Positions 27,423 to 38,934 are shown, numbered from the stretch's first letter. The stretch: 64,000 bases of DNA from Thermotalea metallivorans (GCF_001562415.1 NZ_LOEE01000072.1:33783-97782); one strand, 5' to 3'. Numbers and translations are program-made. Notes: generated by a model from the sequence alone, not told the origin.

Positions 27423-28379
27423 TTGCGTATACAAAATAAAACAAGGGCATTGGTGGAAGCTGCCCTTATCGTGGCAATTACCAGCATATTTGTTATTATT
27501 GGCAACTATATACCTTTTCTAAGTATGTTATTAATCTTTCTTCCGGTACCTTTTATGATCTTGGGAAAAAGGCACGGAGCCTATATGGAAATTCTCTCCA
27601 TTGTTACTGCTGGCATGGTCATTGGCAGCCTTATCGGACCCATGCCCATGTTATTCCTATTTATTCAATTTGGAATTATGGCGATAGTTATGGGATATAT
27701 GATGGGCAAAGAATACGCCGTTGGAAAGGTTTGGGCAGGCGGAACCGTTGCATCCCTTATCTCTATACTGCTCATCATTAGTTTGATTTCCGCTGTCCAT
27801 GGGGTGAATCTGGTCGAACAAATGATGGAAACCATGAAAAAATCCATTGATATGACCATGTCCTTTTATCGTGGCATGGGCGTAGATGCAGATAAATTGA
27901 ATGAGATGGAAAAAATGTATGATTATATGCTCTATACTGCCAGGATGATTTTGCCTTCTGCTGTTATTTTGGCTGCGGTATTTTCTTCCTATATCAACTA
28001 CATCCTGACGGCTTTTATTTTAAACCGTATCGGGCACAAGACTGCTACGTTTCAACCGTTTCGCTATTTCCGGCTGCCAAAGAGCATTATCATGGGCACG
28101 GTCATTATTTTAGTGCTTACCTATGTTACCGGTTATCTGAAAATCGTAAACTATGAAACACTGATGGTGAACGTATCTTATCTTTTTAACATGGTCTTTT
28201 TTATACAGGGATTGGCAGTGATCAGTTTTTTAACATCGGCCTATGGTCTTGGCAAACCGCTAAGAATCTTCATTTATATTCTTGCGGTGTTAAATCCGTT
28301 GGGGCGAACGGTTGCCATATTATTGGGACTTGCGGATGCTTTTGCGGATTTTAGGAAACTGAGAAAAAGTCATGAATAA
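27423..28379 (+). CDS. YybS family membrane protein (DUF2232)
   Basis: Polytopic membrane protein of 318 residues with about eight hydrophobic segments. The early ALVEAALIVAITSIFVIIGN and PVPFMILGKRHG match DUF2232/YybS. The protein resembles S-components of ECF-type transporters in layout, but substrate and role are unknown. The start is TTG at 27423 behind AGGAGTG. It precedes gdpP, as in Bacillus where yybS, yybT (gdpP) and rplI are adjacent. Confidence 0.88.
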   Translation: MRIQNKTRALVEAALIVAITSIFVIIGNYIPFLSMLLIFLPVPFMILGKRHGAYMEILSIVTAGMVIGSLIGPMPMLFLFIQFGIMAIVMGYMMGKEYAVGKVWAGGTVASLISILLIISLISAVHGVNLVEQMMETMKKSIDMTMSFYRGMGVDADKLNEMEKMYDYMLYTARMILPSAVILAAVFSSYINYILTAFILNRIGHKTATFQPFRYFRLPKSIIMGTVIILVLTYVTGYLKIVNYETLMVNVSYLFNMVFFIQGLAVISFLTSAYGLGKPLRIFIYILAVLNPLGRTVAILLGLADAFADFRKLRKSHE

Positions 28380-28397
28380 TCATTAGGAGTGCAACCC

Positions 28398-30395
28398 ATG
28401 GGAAATAAACGATTTATGAAAATGCTTATACCGGATACGAAGATACATTTGTGGATTATGACAGTGTGTATCTCTATTTTGGCCTATTATAATCTAATGA
28501 TAGGTGGAATCGGTATTTTTGTGCTACTGTATCTTATTTATCATCATTGGAAAACCCAGCATGACCGAAAGGAGATGTGGACCAAGTACATTGAGAGTTT
28601 GTCTTCGGACATCGATGCAGCCACGAAACATGCTATTTTGAATCTGCCAATTCCCTTGGCCATTGTAGAATTTGATGGCAGCATAGCCTGGTATAATCCC
28701 AAATTTTCTGAAATGATCGATGCTAAGGACATATTGGAAAGAAATATTGAAGACTTGATTCCAAGCTTGAAGGTCAGCAATATTTTGCAGGACAAAAAAG
28801 ATATGGTAACAGAGGTAACAATTAAGGATAGACATTATAAAGTCCTCTATAATATAGTGAAAATAGCCAGCGATTGCGATTCCAGATATATTATTATGGT
28901 GTATTGGATCGATATCACCAATTTCCAGAATCTAAAAGCAAAATATAATGAGGAAAAGCCTGCCATTGCTCTTATCCAAGTAGATAACTATGATGATGTG
29001 CTGCAGAATACGGAGGAAGCCAGCCGTCCTTTGGTGATTGCAGAGATTGATCGAAGGATTAGTCTTTGGGCGGCCAGGATGAATGCTGTGGTAAAGAAGT
29101 ATCAAAAGGACAAATATATTGTGTTCTTTGAACACAAGTATCTGGAGCGATTAGAATCAAAGCGATTTGCCATATTAGATGAAATTCGGGAAATACAAGG
29201 AGGCAATGAAATTCCCATCACGTTAAGTATAGGTGTGGGCGTAAACGGAAAAAACCCGATACAGCTGGAGGAGTTTGCTCGGGCCGGAGTAGATTTGGCC
29301 TTGGGAAGGGGCGGCGACCAAGCTGTGGTGAAAAAAATTGACACATTGAATTTTTACGGAGGAAAAACAAAGGCCGTAGAGAAACGAAATAAGGTAAAGG
29401 CCAGGGTGATTGCCCATGCCCTAAGGCAGTTGATTGATCAATCCAGCAAGGTGATAATTATGGGACATAAGTTCCCCGATATGGATAGTTTTGGGGCGGC
29501 CATTGGTGTATACCGGGCTGTGAAAAATCGAGGGAAGGACCCATATATTGTATTTGATGGCGTAAATCCTGCCATCGAGAATTTATATCATCGGATTCAA
29601 CAGCATGGAGAATACCGGATGATCGATGTGGAAGATGTGCCGGCAACTTTAGATCACAATGCCCTATTGGTGGTGGTGGACACCCATAGGCCTCAATTTA
29701 CCCAGTGTCCGGAGGCTATAAGCCGTGCAGACAAGATTGTTTTAATTGACCATCACCGCAGAGGTACGGAGTTCATAGAAAATACGGTTCTTACATATTT
29801 AGAACCCTATGCTTCATCTACCTGCGAGTTGGTGACAGAAATTCTCCAGTATATGGAGGACAAAATCACATTGGAAAAGGTGGAGGCCGAGGCGCTGTTG
29901 GCGGGGATTGCCGTGGATACGAAGAACTTTTCTTTCAAGACGGGCGTTAGAACCTTTGAGGCAGCATCCCTGCTAAGGAGAGCAGGGGCAGATACTACCA
30001 GTGTCAGGCAGTTGTTTCAAGATGATCTTCAGACCTTTGTGGCAAAGGCTCAGGTGGTAAAGAATGCCGAGGATATCGGAAGGAATATCGCCATATCTGT
30101 TTGCCCCAAGGGAACTCATAATGCGGCATTGGTTGCAGCCCAGGCTGCTGATGAGCTGTTGGACATCCGGGGGATTACGGCCTCCTTTGTATTAGGTATT
30201 CGGGAAAACGGGGAGCTGTTTATCAGCGGAAGATCCTTGGGGGATATCAATGTTCAAGTTATTCTAGAAAAATTAGGGGGAGGGGGACATCTGACCATTG
30301 CCGGTACGCAACTGAAGGACGTAACCCTAGAGGAGGCAAAGGAGATGTTGAAAAAAGCAATTGATGAATATTTTGAGGAAGGTGATATCAAGTGA
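28398..30395 (+). CDS. gdpP: c-di-AMP phosphodiesterase GdpP (YybT)
   Basis: Membrane-bound enzyme that cleaves cyclic di-AMP to pApA, setting potassium and wall homeostasis. Two N-terminal membrane segments, a PAS domain (about 75-150), a degenerate GGDEF domain (about 170-305, [21 protein letters not shown] in place of an active motif) and a DHH/DHHA1 module (from about 335) are visible. Catalytic motifs are [29 protein letters not shown] and [10 protein letters not shown]. The ATG at 28398 follows TAGGAGTG; a GTG lies three codons earlier. The stop overlaps the rplI start. Confidence 0.96.
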   Translation: MGNKRFMKMLIPDTKIHLWIMTVCISILAYYNLMIGGIGIFVLLYLIYHHWKTQHDRKEMWTKYIESLSSDIDAATKHAILNLPIPLAIVEFDGSIAWYNPKFSEMIDAKDILERNIEDLIPSLKVSNILQDKKDMVTEVTIKDRHYKVLYNIVKIASDCDSRYIIMVYWIDITNFQNLKAKYNEEKPAIALIQVDNYDDVLQNTEEASRPLVIAEIDRRISLWAARMNAVVKKYQKDKYIVFFEHKYLERLESKRFAILDEIREIQGGNEIPITLSIGVGVNGKNPIQLEEFARAGVDLALGRGGDQAVVKKIDTLNFYGGKTKAVEKRNKVKARVIAHALRQLIDQSSKVIIMGHKFPDMDSFGAAIGVYRAVKNRGKDPYIVFDGVNPAIENLYHRIQQHGEYRMIDVEDVPATLDHNALLVVVDTHRPQFTQCPEAISRADKIVLIDHHRRGTEFIENTVLTYLEPYASSTCELVTEILQYMEDKITLEKVEAEALLAGIAVDTKNFSFKTGVRTFEAASLLRRAGADTTSVRQLFQDDLQTFVAKAQVVKNAEDIGRNIAISVCPKGTHNAALVAAQAADELLDIRGITASFVLGIRENGELFISGRSLGDINVQVILEKLGGGGHLTIAGTQLKDVTLEEAKEMLKKAIDEYFEEGDIK

Positions 30396-30838
30396 AAGTA
30401 ATTTTGTTAAAGGATGTAAAAGGATTGGGGAAAGCAGGGGAAGTTGTCAATGCCAGCGACGGCCATGCCAGAAACTTTTTGATTCCAAGGGGATTGGCCA
30501 AGGAAGCCACAGAAGGTGGGATCAAGGCATTAGAAAAACAAAAAGCCGCCGAAGAGAGGAAGAGACAGCAGGAATTGGAAGAAGCGAAGGCTTTAGCCGA
30601 TAAAATATCTCAACTTACCGTAAGGCTGAAGGGAAAAGCAGGAGATGGAGGCCGATTGTTTGGCTCCATTACATCGAAGGATATAGCGGAAGGATTGGAA
30701 CAGCAGCATAAGATTAAAATTGATAAGAGGAAGATCCAGTTGGAGAACCCTATTCGAGAATTGGGGGTAGCGGTTGTAGAAATCAAAGTGTATCCAGAGG
30801 TAACAGCAAAGGCAAAGGTAGAGGTTACAGCAGAATAG
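30392..30838 (+). CDS. rplI: 50S ribosomal protein L9
   Basis: Large-subunit protein bL9. [20 protein letters not shown] and [16 protein letters not shown] are diagnostic, followed by the long central helix ([20 protein letters not shown]) and C-terminal domain. The GTG start overlaps the gdpP stop by four bases, so translation is coupled. The 148-residue length is normal. Confidence 0.98.
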   Translation: MKVILLKDVKGLGKAGEVVNASDGHARNFLIPRGLAKEATEGGIKALEKQKAAEERKRQQELEEAKALADKISQLTVRLKGKAGDGGRLFGSITSKDIAEGLEQQHKIKIDKRKIQLENPIRELGVAVVEIKVYPEVTAKAKVEVTAE

Positions 30839-30851
30839 AAGGGAGATATCC

Positions 30852-32774
30852 ATGGCGTTACAATTGGACCAGCATCCAGAAATGAAGGATATGGAAAATT
30901 TTTACGAGAAAATCAGTGAGAGCGGACTGATCCCAAGAAAAATCTCCGCTCTTTATCATATTTTAAATGATGTGTTGGGAACAGAGAAGGTTTCCAAAAA
31001 GATTCAGGAAACGGGGCTACAGGAATTAATCCATTCGGAAAAGGTGGAGGATCGAATTTTGGCACTTCATCGCATTGTATTTGATTCGGAGGAATCAGAG
31101 GAAATGTCCAAAGAATCCAATATAAAGCTGATTCTCAGCCGTATTGAAGAAAAAATTGCCGATATATTGGCGCGAAAGACGGTGGAGTATAGAATTGAAA
31201 GGGAAACCCTAGACAAACTAGAACGTAAGCAGAAGCAGTACATGGAAGAAATAAAGATGCAGATTTTGAAAAGCACTGCAGGACCGGAAAATGCATATAC
31301 ATTTAAAAAATATGCTCTTCTGGAAAAATTGGAGTCCAAAAAATTGACCAGATCAGCCATGGAGCTTTTCCGGCCCCAAAGATTGGAGGATATTGAAGGA
31401 CAGGACAAGGCGATAAAGTCTCTGGTATCTAAGATTGCATCCCCTTTTCCACAGCATATCATTATTTACGGTCCTCCGGGGGTAGGGAAGACGACGGCAG
31501 CGAGGCTTGCTTTAGAGTATGCAAAAAAAATGAAACATACACCCTTTGCAGAGGATGCCAAGTTTGTAGAGGTAGATGGAACGACTCTACGATGGGATCC
31601 CAGGGAAATTACCAATCCCCTGTTAGGTTCTGTCCATGACCCAATTTATCAAGGAAGCAAAAAAGATCTGGCTGAAGTGGGAATACCAGAACCAAAGCCT
31701 GGTCTTGTAACGGAAGCCCATGGGGGTGTATTGTTTATCGATGAAATCGGAGAATTGGATATAATGCTTCAAAATAAGCTGTTAAAGGTTTTAGAGGACA
31801 AAAGGGTCGAGTTTGAGTCTGCCTATTATGATCCCGATAATCCGGCTGTGCCCCTCTATGTAAAGAAGTTGTTTCATGAGGGAGCTCCGGCCGATTTTAT
31901 ACTGATTGGGGCAACTACAAGGCAACCCCACGAGATCAATGGAGCTTTGCGGTCAAGATGTGCGGAAGTATATTTTGAACCTTTGACGGCACAACATATC
32001 CAAGATATTGTAAAGAAGGCAGCAGAGAGATTATCGGTAAAACTGGATGAAGAAGTTGCAGAAATCATCAGTCAGTATACAGTTGAGGGAAGGAAAGCCA
32101 TCAACCTTCTTTCCGATGCTTATAGCATGGCTCTGTATGAGCAAGGGAATCAGAAGCATATCTGCATTACAAAACAACATATATTCGAGGTTGTGCAGAT
32201 GAGCCGATTGACACCGGTCGCAGCCTGCAAGGCCAGTAATATGCCGGAAATAGGGAAGGTCTTCGGGTTGGGGGTCAATGGGTTTTTAGGCTCCGTACTG
32301 GAATTGGAATGTGTAGTTTTTCAGGCAGCCGAAAAGGGAAGGGGCAGCCTCCGGTTGAATGATACGGCCGGTGCTATGACCAAGGATTCTTTCTTCAATG
32401 GGGCTTCCTTGGTGCGCAGGATGACAGGGGAACTGCTTTCAGATTATGATGTTCATGTAAATGTGATTGGAGGAGGAAATATCGACGGTCCTTCTGCGGG
32501 AGCTGCTATTGTGACCGCCATCATCAGTGCCATACAGAATCGGAAGATACGACAGGATACAGCAGTTACAGGAGAAATTTCTTTACGGGGAAGAATTAAG
32601 CCTGTAGGAGGCATCAATGAAAAGATCTACGGGGCGAAGCAGGCAGGAATGAAAAAGGTGATTATTCCAAGGGATAATGTAAAGGATGTCCATCGCCAAT
32701 GGGATGATATGGAGATTATTCCTGTGGAAACCATAGAGGAAGTTTTACAGATCATGTTTGTAAGCGTTGTGTAG
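30852..32774 (+). CDS. lonC: LonC, Lon family ATP-dependent protease
   Basis: AAA+ serine protease of 640 residues. An N-terminal helical region without the LonA substrate-binding domain is followed by the ATPase (GPPGVGKTTAARLA near residue 206, then GGVLFIDEIGELD) and a C-terminal S16 protease domain. The catalytic serine lies in DGPSAGAA (about residue 547) and the catalytic lysine in GGINEKIYGAKQAG (about 590). The insertion after Walker A (WDPREITNPLLGSVHD) is typical of the LonB/LonC group. The ATG at 30852 follows AGGGAGATATCC. Placement between rplI and dnaB is characteristic for clostridial LonC. Confidence 0.9.
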   Translation: MALQLDQHPEMKDMENFYEKISESGLIPRKISALYHILNDVLGTEKVSKKIQETGLQELIHSEKVEDRILALHRIVFDSEESEEMSKESNIKLILSRIEEKIADILARKTVEYRIERETLDKLERKQKQYMEEIKMQILKSTAGPENAYTFKKYALLEKLESKKLTRSAMELFRPQRLEDIEGQDKAIKSLVSKIASPFPQHIIIYGPPGVGKTTAARLALEYAKKMKHTPFAEDAKFVEVDGTTLRWDPREITNPLLGSVHDPIYQGSKKDLAEVGIPEPKPGLVTEAHGGVLFIDEIGELDIMLQNKLLKVLEDKRVEFESAYYDPDNPAVPLYVKKLFHEGAPADFILIGATTRQPHEINGALRSRCAEVYFEPLTAQHIQDIVKKAAERLSVKLDEEVAEIISQYTVEGRKAINLLSDAYSMALYEQGNQKHICITKQHIFEVVQMSRLTPVAACKASNMPEIGKVFGLGVNGFLGSVLELECVVFQAAEKGRGSLRLNDTAGAMTKDSFFNGASLVRRMTGELLSDYDVHVNVIGGGNIDGPSAGAAIVTAIISAIQNRKIRQDTAVTGEISLRGRIKPVGGINEKIYGAKQAGMKKVIIPRDNVKDVHRQWDDMEIIPVETIEEVLQIMFVSVV

Positions 32775-32786
32775 GGGGGGACATGT

Positions 32787-34118
32787 ATGGAATACTTGGG
32801 TAGAATTCCGCCGCATAATATCGATGCGGAGCAGTCGGTGCTGGGAGCCATGATCCTGGATCGGGAGGCCATTATTACGGCTACGGAGATGATTCGGGGA
32901 GAAGATTTTTATAAAGAGGCCCATCGGGAAATTTTTGAATCCATTGTGGACTTGTATAATCGGGATGAGCCCGTGGATATGGTTACCCTAGCGGAAGAAT
33001 TAGCCCAACGTCAGATTCTGGATGCCGTAGGAGGTATCAGTTACCTGGCTGGCTTGTCTTCCGCCGTACCTACCACCACCAATGTAAAATATTATGCCAA
33101 AATTGTAGAGGAAAAATCCATTCTTCGCAAGCTTATCAAGGCTTCGGCCGAAATCTTGGAAAAAGGATATCAAGCAGAGGATGAAATCAATCATATTTTG
33201 GACTTAGCAGAGAAGAATATTTTTGATATTTCCCAGAAAAGATCTCAAGAAGGCTTTCATCCTATCAAAGAAGTCCTTTTGGAGAGCTTTAATAAAATTG
33301 AAGAGCTTTATCAAAATAAAGGCGGCATTACGGGAATTACCACAGGATTTACGGACATAGACAGGAAAACTTCGGGACTTCAACGCTCAGACCTGATTTT
33401 GGTTGCTGCAAGACCTAGTATGGGGAAAACCGCTTTCTCCCTCAACATAGCGCAGAATGCTGCTTTAAAGGGCGGTGCATCGGTGGCTATATTCAGTTTA
33501 GAGATGTCGAAGGAACAGTTGGTACAACGTATGCTCAGTGCCGAATCCCATATTGAGATCCAGAAAATCAGAACGGGAACCCTCAGTGAAGATGAGTGGC
33601 CAAGATTGGCCAAAGCCATGGGGCCTTTGGCTCAGGCCAAAATCTTTATTGATGATACCCCCAGCATTACGGTAATGGAGATGAAGGCAAAATGCCGCAG
33701 GCTCAAGATGGAACATGGATTGGATATGATTATGATTGACTACCTGCAGTTGATGTCCGGTGATGGAAAGGCTGAAAGCAGGCAGCAGGAGATTTCCTCC
33801 ATATCCCGTGCCCTAAAGGGCTTGGCCCGTGAAATGGACTGTCCTGTGGTTGCCCTTTCTCAGCTTTCCCGTGCACCGGAGCTGAGGGCTGACCATCGGC
33901 CCATTCTTTCCGATCTGCGGGAATCCGGGGCTATTGAACAGGATGCGGACCTGGTGATGTTTTTATATAGGGATGAATATTATCATCCCGACAGTGAAAA
34001 GAAAAATATAGGAGAAGTCATCATTGCCAAGCAGCGGAATGGCGCTACAGGAACGGTAGAGCTGGCATGGCTCGGACAATTCACGAAATTTGCCAATCTT
34101 GAAAAGTATAGAGAATAA
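32787..34118 (+). CDS. dnaB: Replicative DNA helicase DnaB
   Basis: Hexameric 5'-3' helicase at the replication fork (the homologue is called DnaC in Bacillus). The N-terminal domain starts GRIPPHNIDAEQSVLGAMIL. The RecA-like C-terminal domain carries AARPSMGKTAFSLN (Walker A near residue 206), EMSKEQLVQRML and IMIDYLQLMSG (Walker B), with the arginine finger in LRESGAIEQDADLV. At 443 residues it is full-length and has no intein. The start is ATG at 32787 behind AGGGGGGG. It ends the run that began with the MazG-like gene. Confidence 0.98.
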   Translation: MEYLGRIPPHNIDAEQSVLGAMILDREAIITATEMIRGEDFYKEAHREIFESIVDLYNRDEPVDMVTLAEELAQRQILDAVGGISYLAGLSSAVPTTTNVKYYAKIVEEKSILRKLIKASAEILEKGYQAEDEINHILDLAEKNIFDISQKRSQEGFHPIKEVLLESFNKIEELYQNKGGITGITTGFTDIDRKTSGLQRSDLILVAARPSMGKTAFSLNIAQNAALKGGASVAIFSLEMSKEQLVQRMLSAESHIEIQKIRTGTLSEDEWPRLAKAMGPLAQAKIFIDDTPSITVMEMKAKCRRLKMEHGLDMIMIDYLQLMSGDGKAESRQQEISSISRALKGLAREMDCPVVALSQLSRAPELRADHRPILSDLRESGAIEQDADLVMFLYRDEYYHPDSEKKNIGEVIIAKQRNGATGTVELAWLGQFTKFANLEKYRE

Positions 34119-34252
34119 AAAAACAGTTGTTTGAAAAATGCCATGGCCGGAAATAAATAACCTTGATGGGAGGATAGATCGGTAGAGATAATCCATCGAT
34201 GGTAGGATGGCACAGCAAGATGATAGAGAACTGAAGTGGAGGGCTCTGCATC

Positions 34253-34885
34253 ATGTGGATTGCAATAGGAGAGAAAACCAGGATTAGGAAGCTATTCAGG
34301 GAAGATGTGGATCAAATGCAAAATTGGGGAAGCCATAGGGATCCCCTCTTTTTTCATTATAATTTTCCCTATCTGGACACAAACGAGAGGGATGAATGGT
34401 ACCGGTCGAAAACGGGCAAGTTTAGAAAAAAGAGCTTTGCCATTGAGAATACAAGGGGAGAAGTCATTGGCTTTCTTTCCATACGGGATATTCAGTGGAT
34501 AAAAAGGGAATCCGAATTGGGCATTGTTTTAAATCCCGATTGTATGAATGAGGGGTATGGGACCGATGCTATCAAAGCCTTTTTGTACTATTATTTTCAA
34601 GGGATGAAGATGAAGACGATTACTTTAAGGGTAGCCCATTTTAATGAAAGGGCTATCCGATGCTACTGCAAGTGCGGTTTTGAGGTGATTGGTGAAGAGG
34701 AGATGGCCTTTGAAGATCAGAGGGCAGAGATTTTTTACAATCCCAAATACCATGATCTTCAAAAGTTATTCACAAGGACAAAGCAAGGAATGGCAACGAA
34801 ATACATGAGAATGGCTCTAAAGAAAGAGAATTATGAACATCGTATCAACAGCCTGTCCACAAAAACTGTGTGGAAATGTGAATAA
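34253..34885 (+). CDS. GNAT family N-acetyltransferase
   Basis: Acetyl-CoA dependent acetyltransferase of 210 residues. The RimJ/RimL-like fold is seen from IRKLFREDVDQMQNW through ELGIVLNPDCMNEGYGTDAI (acetyl-CoA loop) to LRVAHFNERAIRCYCKCGF. A tail of about 50 residues after the domain (YNPKYHDLQKLFTRTKQ...) is lysine and arginine rich and unusual. Substrate is unknown. The ATG at 34253 follows GTGGAGGG. The last codons overlap a cluster of DnaA-box-like sites, which may explain the tail. Confidence 0.82.
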   Translation: MWIAIGEKTRIRKLFREDVDQMQNWGSHRDPLFFHYNFPYLDTNERDEWYRSKTGKFRKKSFAIENTRGEVIGFLSIRDIQWIKRESELGIVLNPDCMNEGYGTDAIKAFLYYYFQGMKMKTITLRVAHFNERAIRCYCKCGFEVIGEEEMAFEDQRAEIFYNPKYHDLQKLFTRTKQGMATKYMRMALKKENYEHRINSLSTKTVWKCE

Positions 34886-34951
34886 AGTTGTGGATAAGTG
34901 AAACAATGCTAGAGCAACTGCACAAAAATCTATGATACAATCTGGGGATAA
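34853..34951. promoter_or_regulatory. Cluster of DnaA-box-like sites
   Basis: TGTGGATAA at 34888-34896 is the exact reverse complement of the DnaA consensus TTATCCACA. Looser matches lie nearby: CTGTCCACA (34853-34861), TGTGGAAAT (34868-34876) and TGGGGATAA (34943-34951). Four sites in 99 bases, just upstream of the HD-GYP promoter, suggest DnaA binding. Confidence 0.5.
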
Positions 34952-34962
34952 CGAGGATTTCC

Positions 34963-34992
34963 TTAGACAATGTTGGAAAAAGATGATATAAT
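34963..34992 (+). promoter_or_regulatory. Likely promoter of the HD-GYP gene
   Basis: TTAGAC (34963-34968), an 18-base spacer and TATAAT (34987-34992), about 70 bases before the start codon at 35065. Confidence 0.5.
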
Positions 34993-35064
34993 TGACAAGG
35001 GAAAATAAGATGATAGCATTATGTAACTGAAAACGAGTTTCAATATCTGAAAAGAGGGTTGTGG

Positions 35065-36261
35065 ATGCCTAGGGAGAAAATCAATATAAGCTTGAATCAG
35101 TTATTATCGTCTTTATCCATTGCGTTGGATTTGGCCCAGAATAGAAGTCATGAACATGCTCGGAGAACGGCCTATATTTCATTGAGGTTGGCAGATAAGA
35201 TGGCATTGGATGTCAACACAAGATCGGATATATATTTTGCTTCTCTACTCCATGACATTGGGATGTCAGGCGCTTTGTCAAAATATCGTATCGAAGAATT
35301 TCACAGAAATCAAACTTTGAAAAAACTTCATGCGGATAACGGATTTGAGCTTATACAAAAACTGCCTTTCAGTAAATTTGTTGCGGACGCTATCCTGTTT
35401 CATCATGACCATTGGGATGGTACCGGTGTCAATGGATTAAAGGGAAATGAAATTTCTTTGGGGGCCCATATTATCCATGTGGCTGATAGTTTTGATATTC
35501 TACTTCATCGCAGGGATTGTTCCTATGAATCCAGAAAAGTGATCATGGAAAAGATAAAGGAAGGGGCAGGGACCCAATTTCATCCCGATGTGGTGGAGAG
35601 CTTGGTGGCCATTGCAGAAACGGAAAAATTCTGGATGGACTTGCAGTACCATAATATGCACCCTATTTTAAACAAGATGGAACCTGTTCGGACGGTAACC
35701 ATGGATGTTTCGGATTTAGAAAAAATTGCCGAGGTTTTTGCCCTTTTGATCGACAATAAGAGTGAATTTACCTATATGCACTCCCAGGGCATTTCCTATT
35801 ATTCTAGAAAAATGGGAAAGTTTTTGGGATATAACGAGCTCAAGTGGAGGAAAATCGGCATTGCAGCTTATCTTCATGATTTGGGCAAGTTGGCAATTCC
35901 TAATGACATTCTGGATAAGCCGGGGGCTCTCACACCTCAAGAATTTTTTAAAATCAAAGCGCATCCCTACTATACAAAACTGATTCTTAATCAAGTGGAA
36001 GGTTTTGAAGATATTGCCCGATGGGCAGGAAACCATCATGAAAAACTGGATGGAGAAGGGTATCCTGAGTGTTTGACGGGAGATCAGATTACGGAAGAGG
36101 ATCAGATTATTGCCGTAGCAGATATTTATCAGGCTTTAACGGAGAATAGACCCTATCGCAGGGGACTCAGAAAAGAAGAGGCCTTGCAAATTTTGGATAA
36201 ATTAGTAAAGGGCAAAAAAATTATGAAAAAAATCGTGGATTGTTTAGAAGCAGTAATTTAA
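35065..36261 (+). CDS. Tandem HD domain protein with HD-GYP-like C-terminus
   Basis: Soluble protein of 398 residues with two metal-dependent phosphohydrolase domains. The first has HEHARRTAYISLRLADKM and YFASLLHDIGMSG, then HHDHWDGTG. The second has AAYLHDLGKLAIPNDILDKPG and NHHEKLDGEGYP, the HD-GYP pattern associated with cyclic di-GMP hydrolysis. No sensor or receiver domain is present. The ATG at 35065 follows AGAGGGTTG. The promoter lies close to DnaA-like boxes. The double arrangement resembles other clostridial HD-GYP pairs, and the nucleotide cleaved is not provable from sequence. Confidence 0.87.
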   Translation: MPREKINISLNQLLSSLSIALDLAQNRSHEHARRTAYISLRLADKMALDVNTRSDIYFASLLHDIGMSGALSKYRIEEFHRNQTLKKLHADNGFELIQKLPFSKFVADAILFHHDHWDGTGVNGLKGNEISLGAHIIHVADSFDILLHRRDCSYESRKVIMEKIKEGAGTQFHPDVVESLVAIAETEKFWMDLQYHNMHPILNKMEPVRTVTMDVSDLEKIAEVFALLIDNKSEFTYMHSQGISYYSRKMGKFLGYNELKWRKIGIAAYLHDLGKLAIPNDILDKPGALTPQEFFKIKAHPYYTKLILNQVEGFEDIARWAGNHHEKLDGEGYPECLTGDQITEEDQIIAVADIYQALTENRPYRRGLRKEEALQILDKLVKGKKIMKKIVDCLEAVI

Positions 36262-36386
36262 AGAGATACTAAGGGCATGGAAGGCTGCATCCATTGATGG
36301 AGTCCCTCTAGAAAATATTGTTTGTTTTTCTTTGAAAAATGGTATAATGGTAATGGATTGTGAAATCAAAAAGAGGAGGAAATCAA

Positions 36387-36596
36387 ATGGCAAAAATAAC
36401 AAAGGACATGATTATTGCCGATGTACTGAGAATGGATAGAGCCACTGCTCCCATATTCATGAGACACGGTTTGCACTGCTTAGGATGCCCTGCATCTTCT
36501 ATGGAAAGCATTGGTGATGCTGCAATGGTTCACGGATTAGATGTGGACGCTTTATTAAAAGATTTAAATGATTATTTTGAAAACAAAGGGGAGTAA
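36387..36596 (+). CDS. DUF1858 domain protein (redox disulfide type)
   Basis: A 69-residue protein. KITKDMIIADVLRMDRATAP and RHGLHCLGCPASSMES match DUF1858, a domain often linked to hybrid-cluster or other redox proteins, with a Cys-x-x-Cys pair (CLGC). The ATG at 36387 follows AAGAGGAGG. A terminator follows at 36607, so the gene is probably monocistronic. Confidence 0.88.
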   Translation: MAKITKDMIIADVLRMDRATAPIFMRHGLHCLGCPASSMESIGDAAMVHGLDVDALLKDLNDYFENKGE

Positions 36597-36606
36597 TTTT
36601 TTCAAG

Positions 36607-36633
36607 GTGCCTAGGGAAACTTAGGCACTTTTT
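36607..36633 (+). terminator. Rho-independent terminator
   Basis: GTGCCT (36607-36613 region) pairs with AGGCAC (36623-36628) around a GGGAAAC-type loop, followed by five T. It ends the DUF1858 transcript. Confidence 0.75.
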
Positions 36634-36711
36634 ACATATATAGATAAGCAATTCTACAATTGAATATTGCTTGTTCAGTTCAATAAATTTTTTTGTTGCA
36701 TCTACCAGCTA

Positions 36712-36742
36712 CCAGTCATCAGTACTGGCAACTGATAACTGG
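36712..36742. repeat. Palindromic repeat-like hairpin
   Basis: CCAGTCATCAGT (36712-36723) pairs with ACTGATAACTGG (36731-36742) with a single mismatch, loop ACTGGCA. The wider context (CTACCAGCTACCAGTCATC) repeats ACCAG. It lies in a non-coding stretch of about 300 bases that otherwise holds nothing I recognise. Confidence 0.55.
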
Positions 36743-36912
36743 CGACGAACTGTTATTCAAAAAATATAACTTTTTACAGTAAATTCAATTTTGAAGTTGT
36801 AAATCTATAGCACAAAAGATAATAGATAATGCAAAAGACTGCAGGCGAAGGTATATTTCATGAAAGTTTGCGTTATATTACCCGTAGAAATATGAATATA
36901 TGGGAGGGTAAT

Positions 36913-37422
36913 ATGGCATATTCCTTGAAAATTATCATTGTCTTTATTTTTATTTTGTTTAGCTTTAGAATTCTAGGGAAAAGGCTGGTATCCCAGTTAA
37001 CCAATTATGACTTGGCCAATATTTTCGTTCTCAGTGCCATTGCAGCCGGGCCGTTAATTACTTCGGATTTTGCTTTGGCATTGACAGGCATGGGCGTTTT
37101 TATGGGATTGCATTTGCTTCTGAAGGTATTGGGCATGAACCATAAAATGAGGGAATATATCTTAGGAAAATCTAAAATGCTTATTGAAAAAGGAAAAATA
37201 TCGGAAAAAAATCTAAAATCTGCAAAACTCACTTTATCGGAGTTGGTGGATGAGTTAAAAGATTTGGGGTATACCAATGTAGCCGATGTAGAATTTGCCA
37301 TTTTAGAAAATACGGGCAAAATAACTGCGGTACCCAAAAAGGACAGCAAAATGGCCAAAGGCAAGGAAATCTGTTCTATAAAAAATGCTGAAGCGCCGGC
37401 AAAAATGGAACCCCAGGAGTAG
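36913..37422 (+). CDS. DUF421 (YetF-like) membrane protein
   Basis: About 169 residues. Two or three N-terminal hydrophobic segments with FRILGKRLVSQLTNYDLANI lead to a cytoplasmic part of the DUF421 type (LTLSELVDELKDLGYTNVAD and VEFAILENTGKITAVPKK). The ATG at 36913 sits behind GGGAGGG; reading could extend further upstream but without a start site. YetF-like proteins are widespread in spore formers, and some affect spore or membrane properties; function here is unknown. The tail is lysine-rich and ends EPQE. Confidence 0.8.
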   Translation: MAYSLKIIIVFIFILFSFRILGKRLVSQLTNYDLANIFVLSAIAAGPLITSDFALALTGMGVFMGLHLLLKVLGMNHKMREYILGKSKMLIEKGKISEKNLKSAKLTLSELVDELKDLGYTNVADVEFAILENTGKITAVPKKDSKMAKGKEICSIKNAEAPAKMEPQE

Positions 37423-37519
37423 ATGAAGTTGATCATGCAATCGTTGATAGAGAAGGAAAAACAAATCTTTCATGTTACGAATAAAAATATATCATAACAA
37501 ATAAATATTCGGTTTTTTA

Positions 37520-37548
37520 TTGACTATATAGGGTGAATTTGATACTAT
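37520..37548 (+). promoter_or_regulatory. SigmaA-type promoter of purA
   Basis: TTGACT (37520-37525), a 17-base spacer and TACTAT (37543-37548). The leader of about 90 bases before purA shows no guanine riboswitch signature. Confidence 0.7.
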
Positions 37549-37629
37549 AAATTGTGTGCGTTCGGAAATTAGGAAGGATAGATCTGATCATAGGGAGCGT
37601 CGTAAAATAGATAGGATAAATATTGGTAA

Positions 37630-38931
<1,302 letters not shown>

Positions 38932-38934
38932 AAA

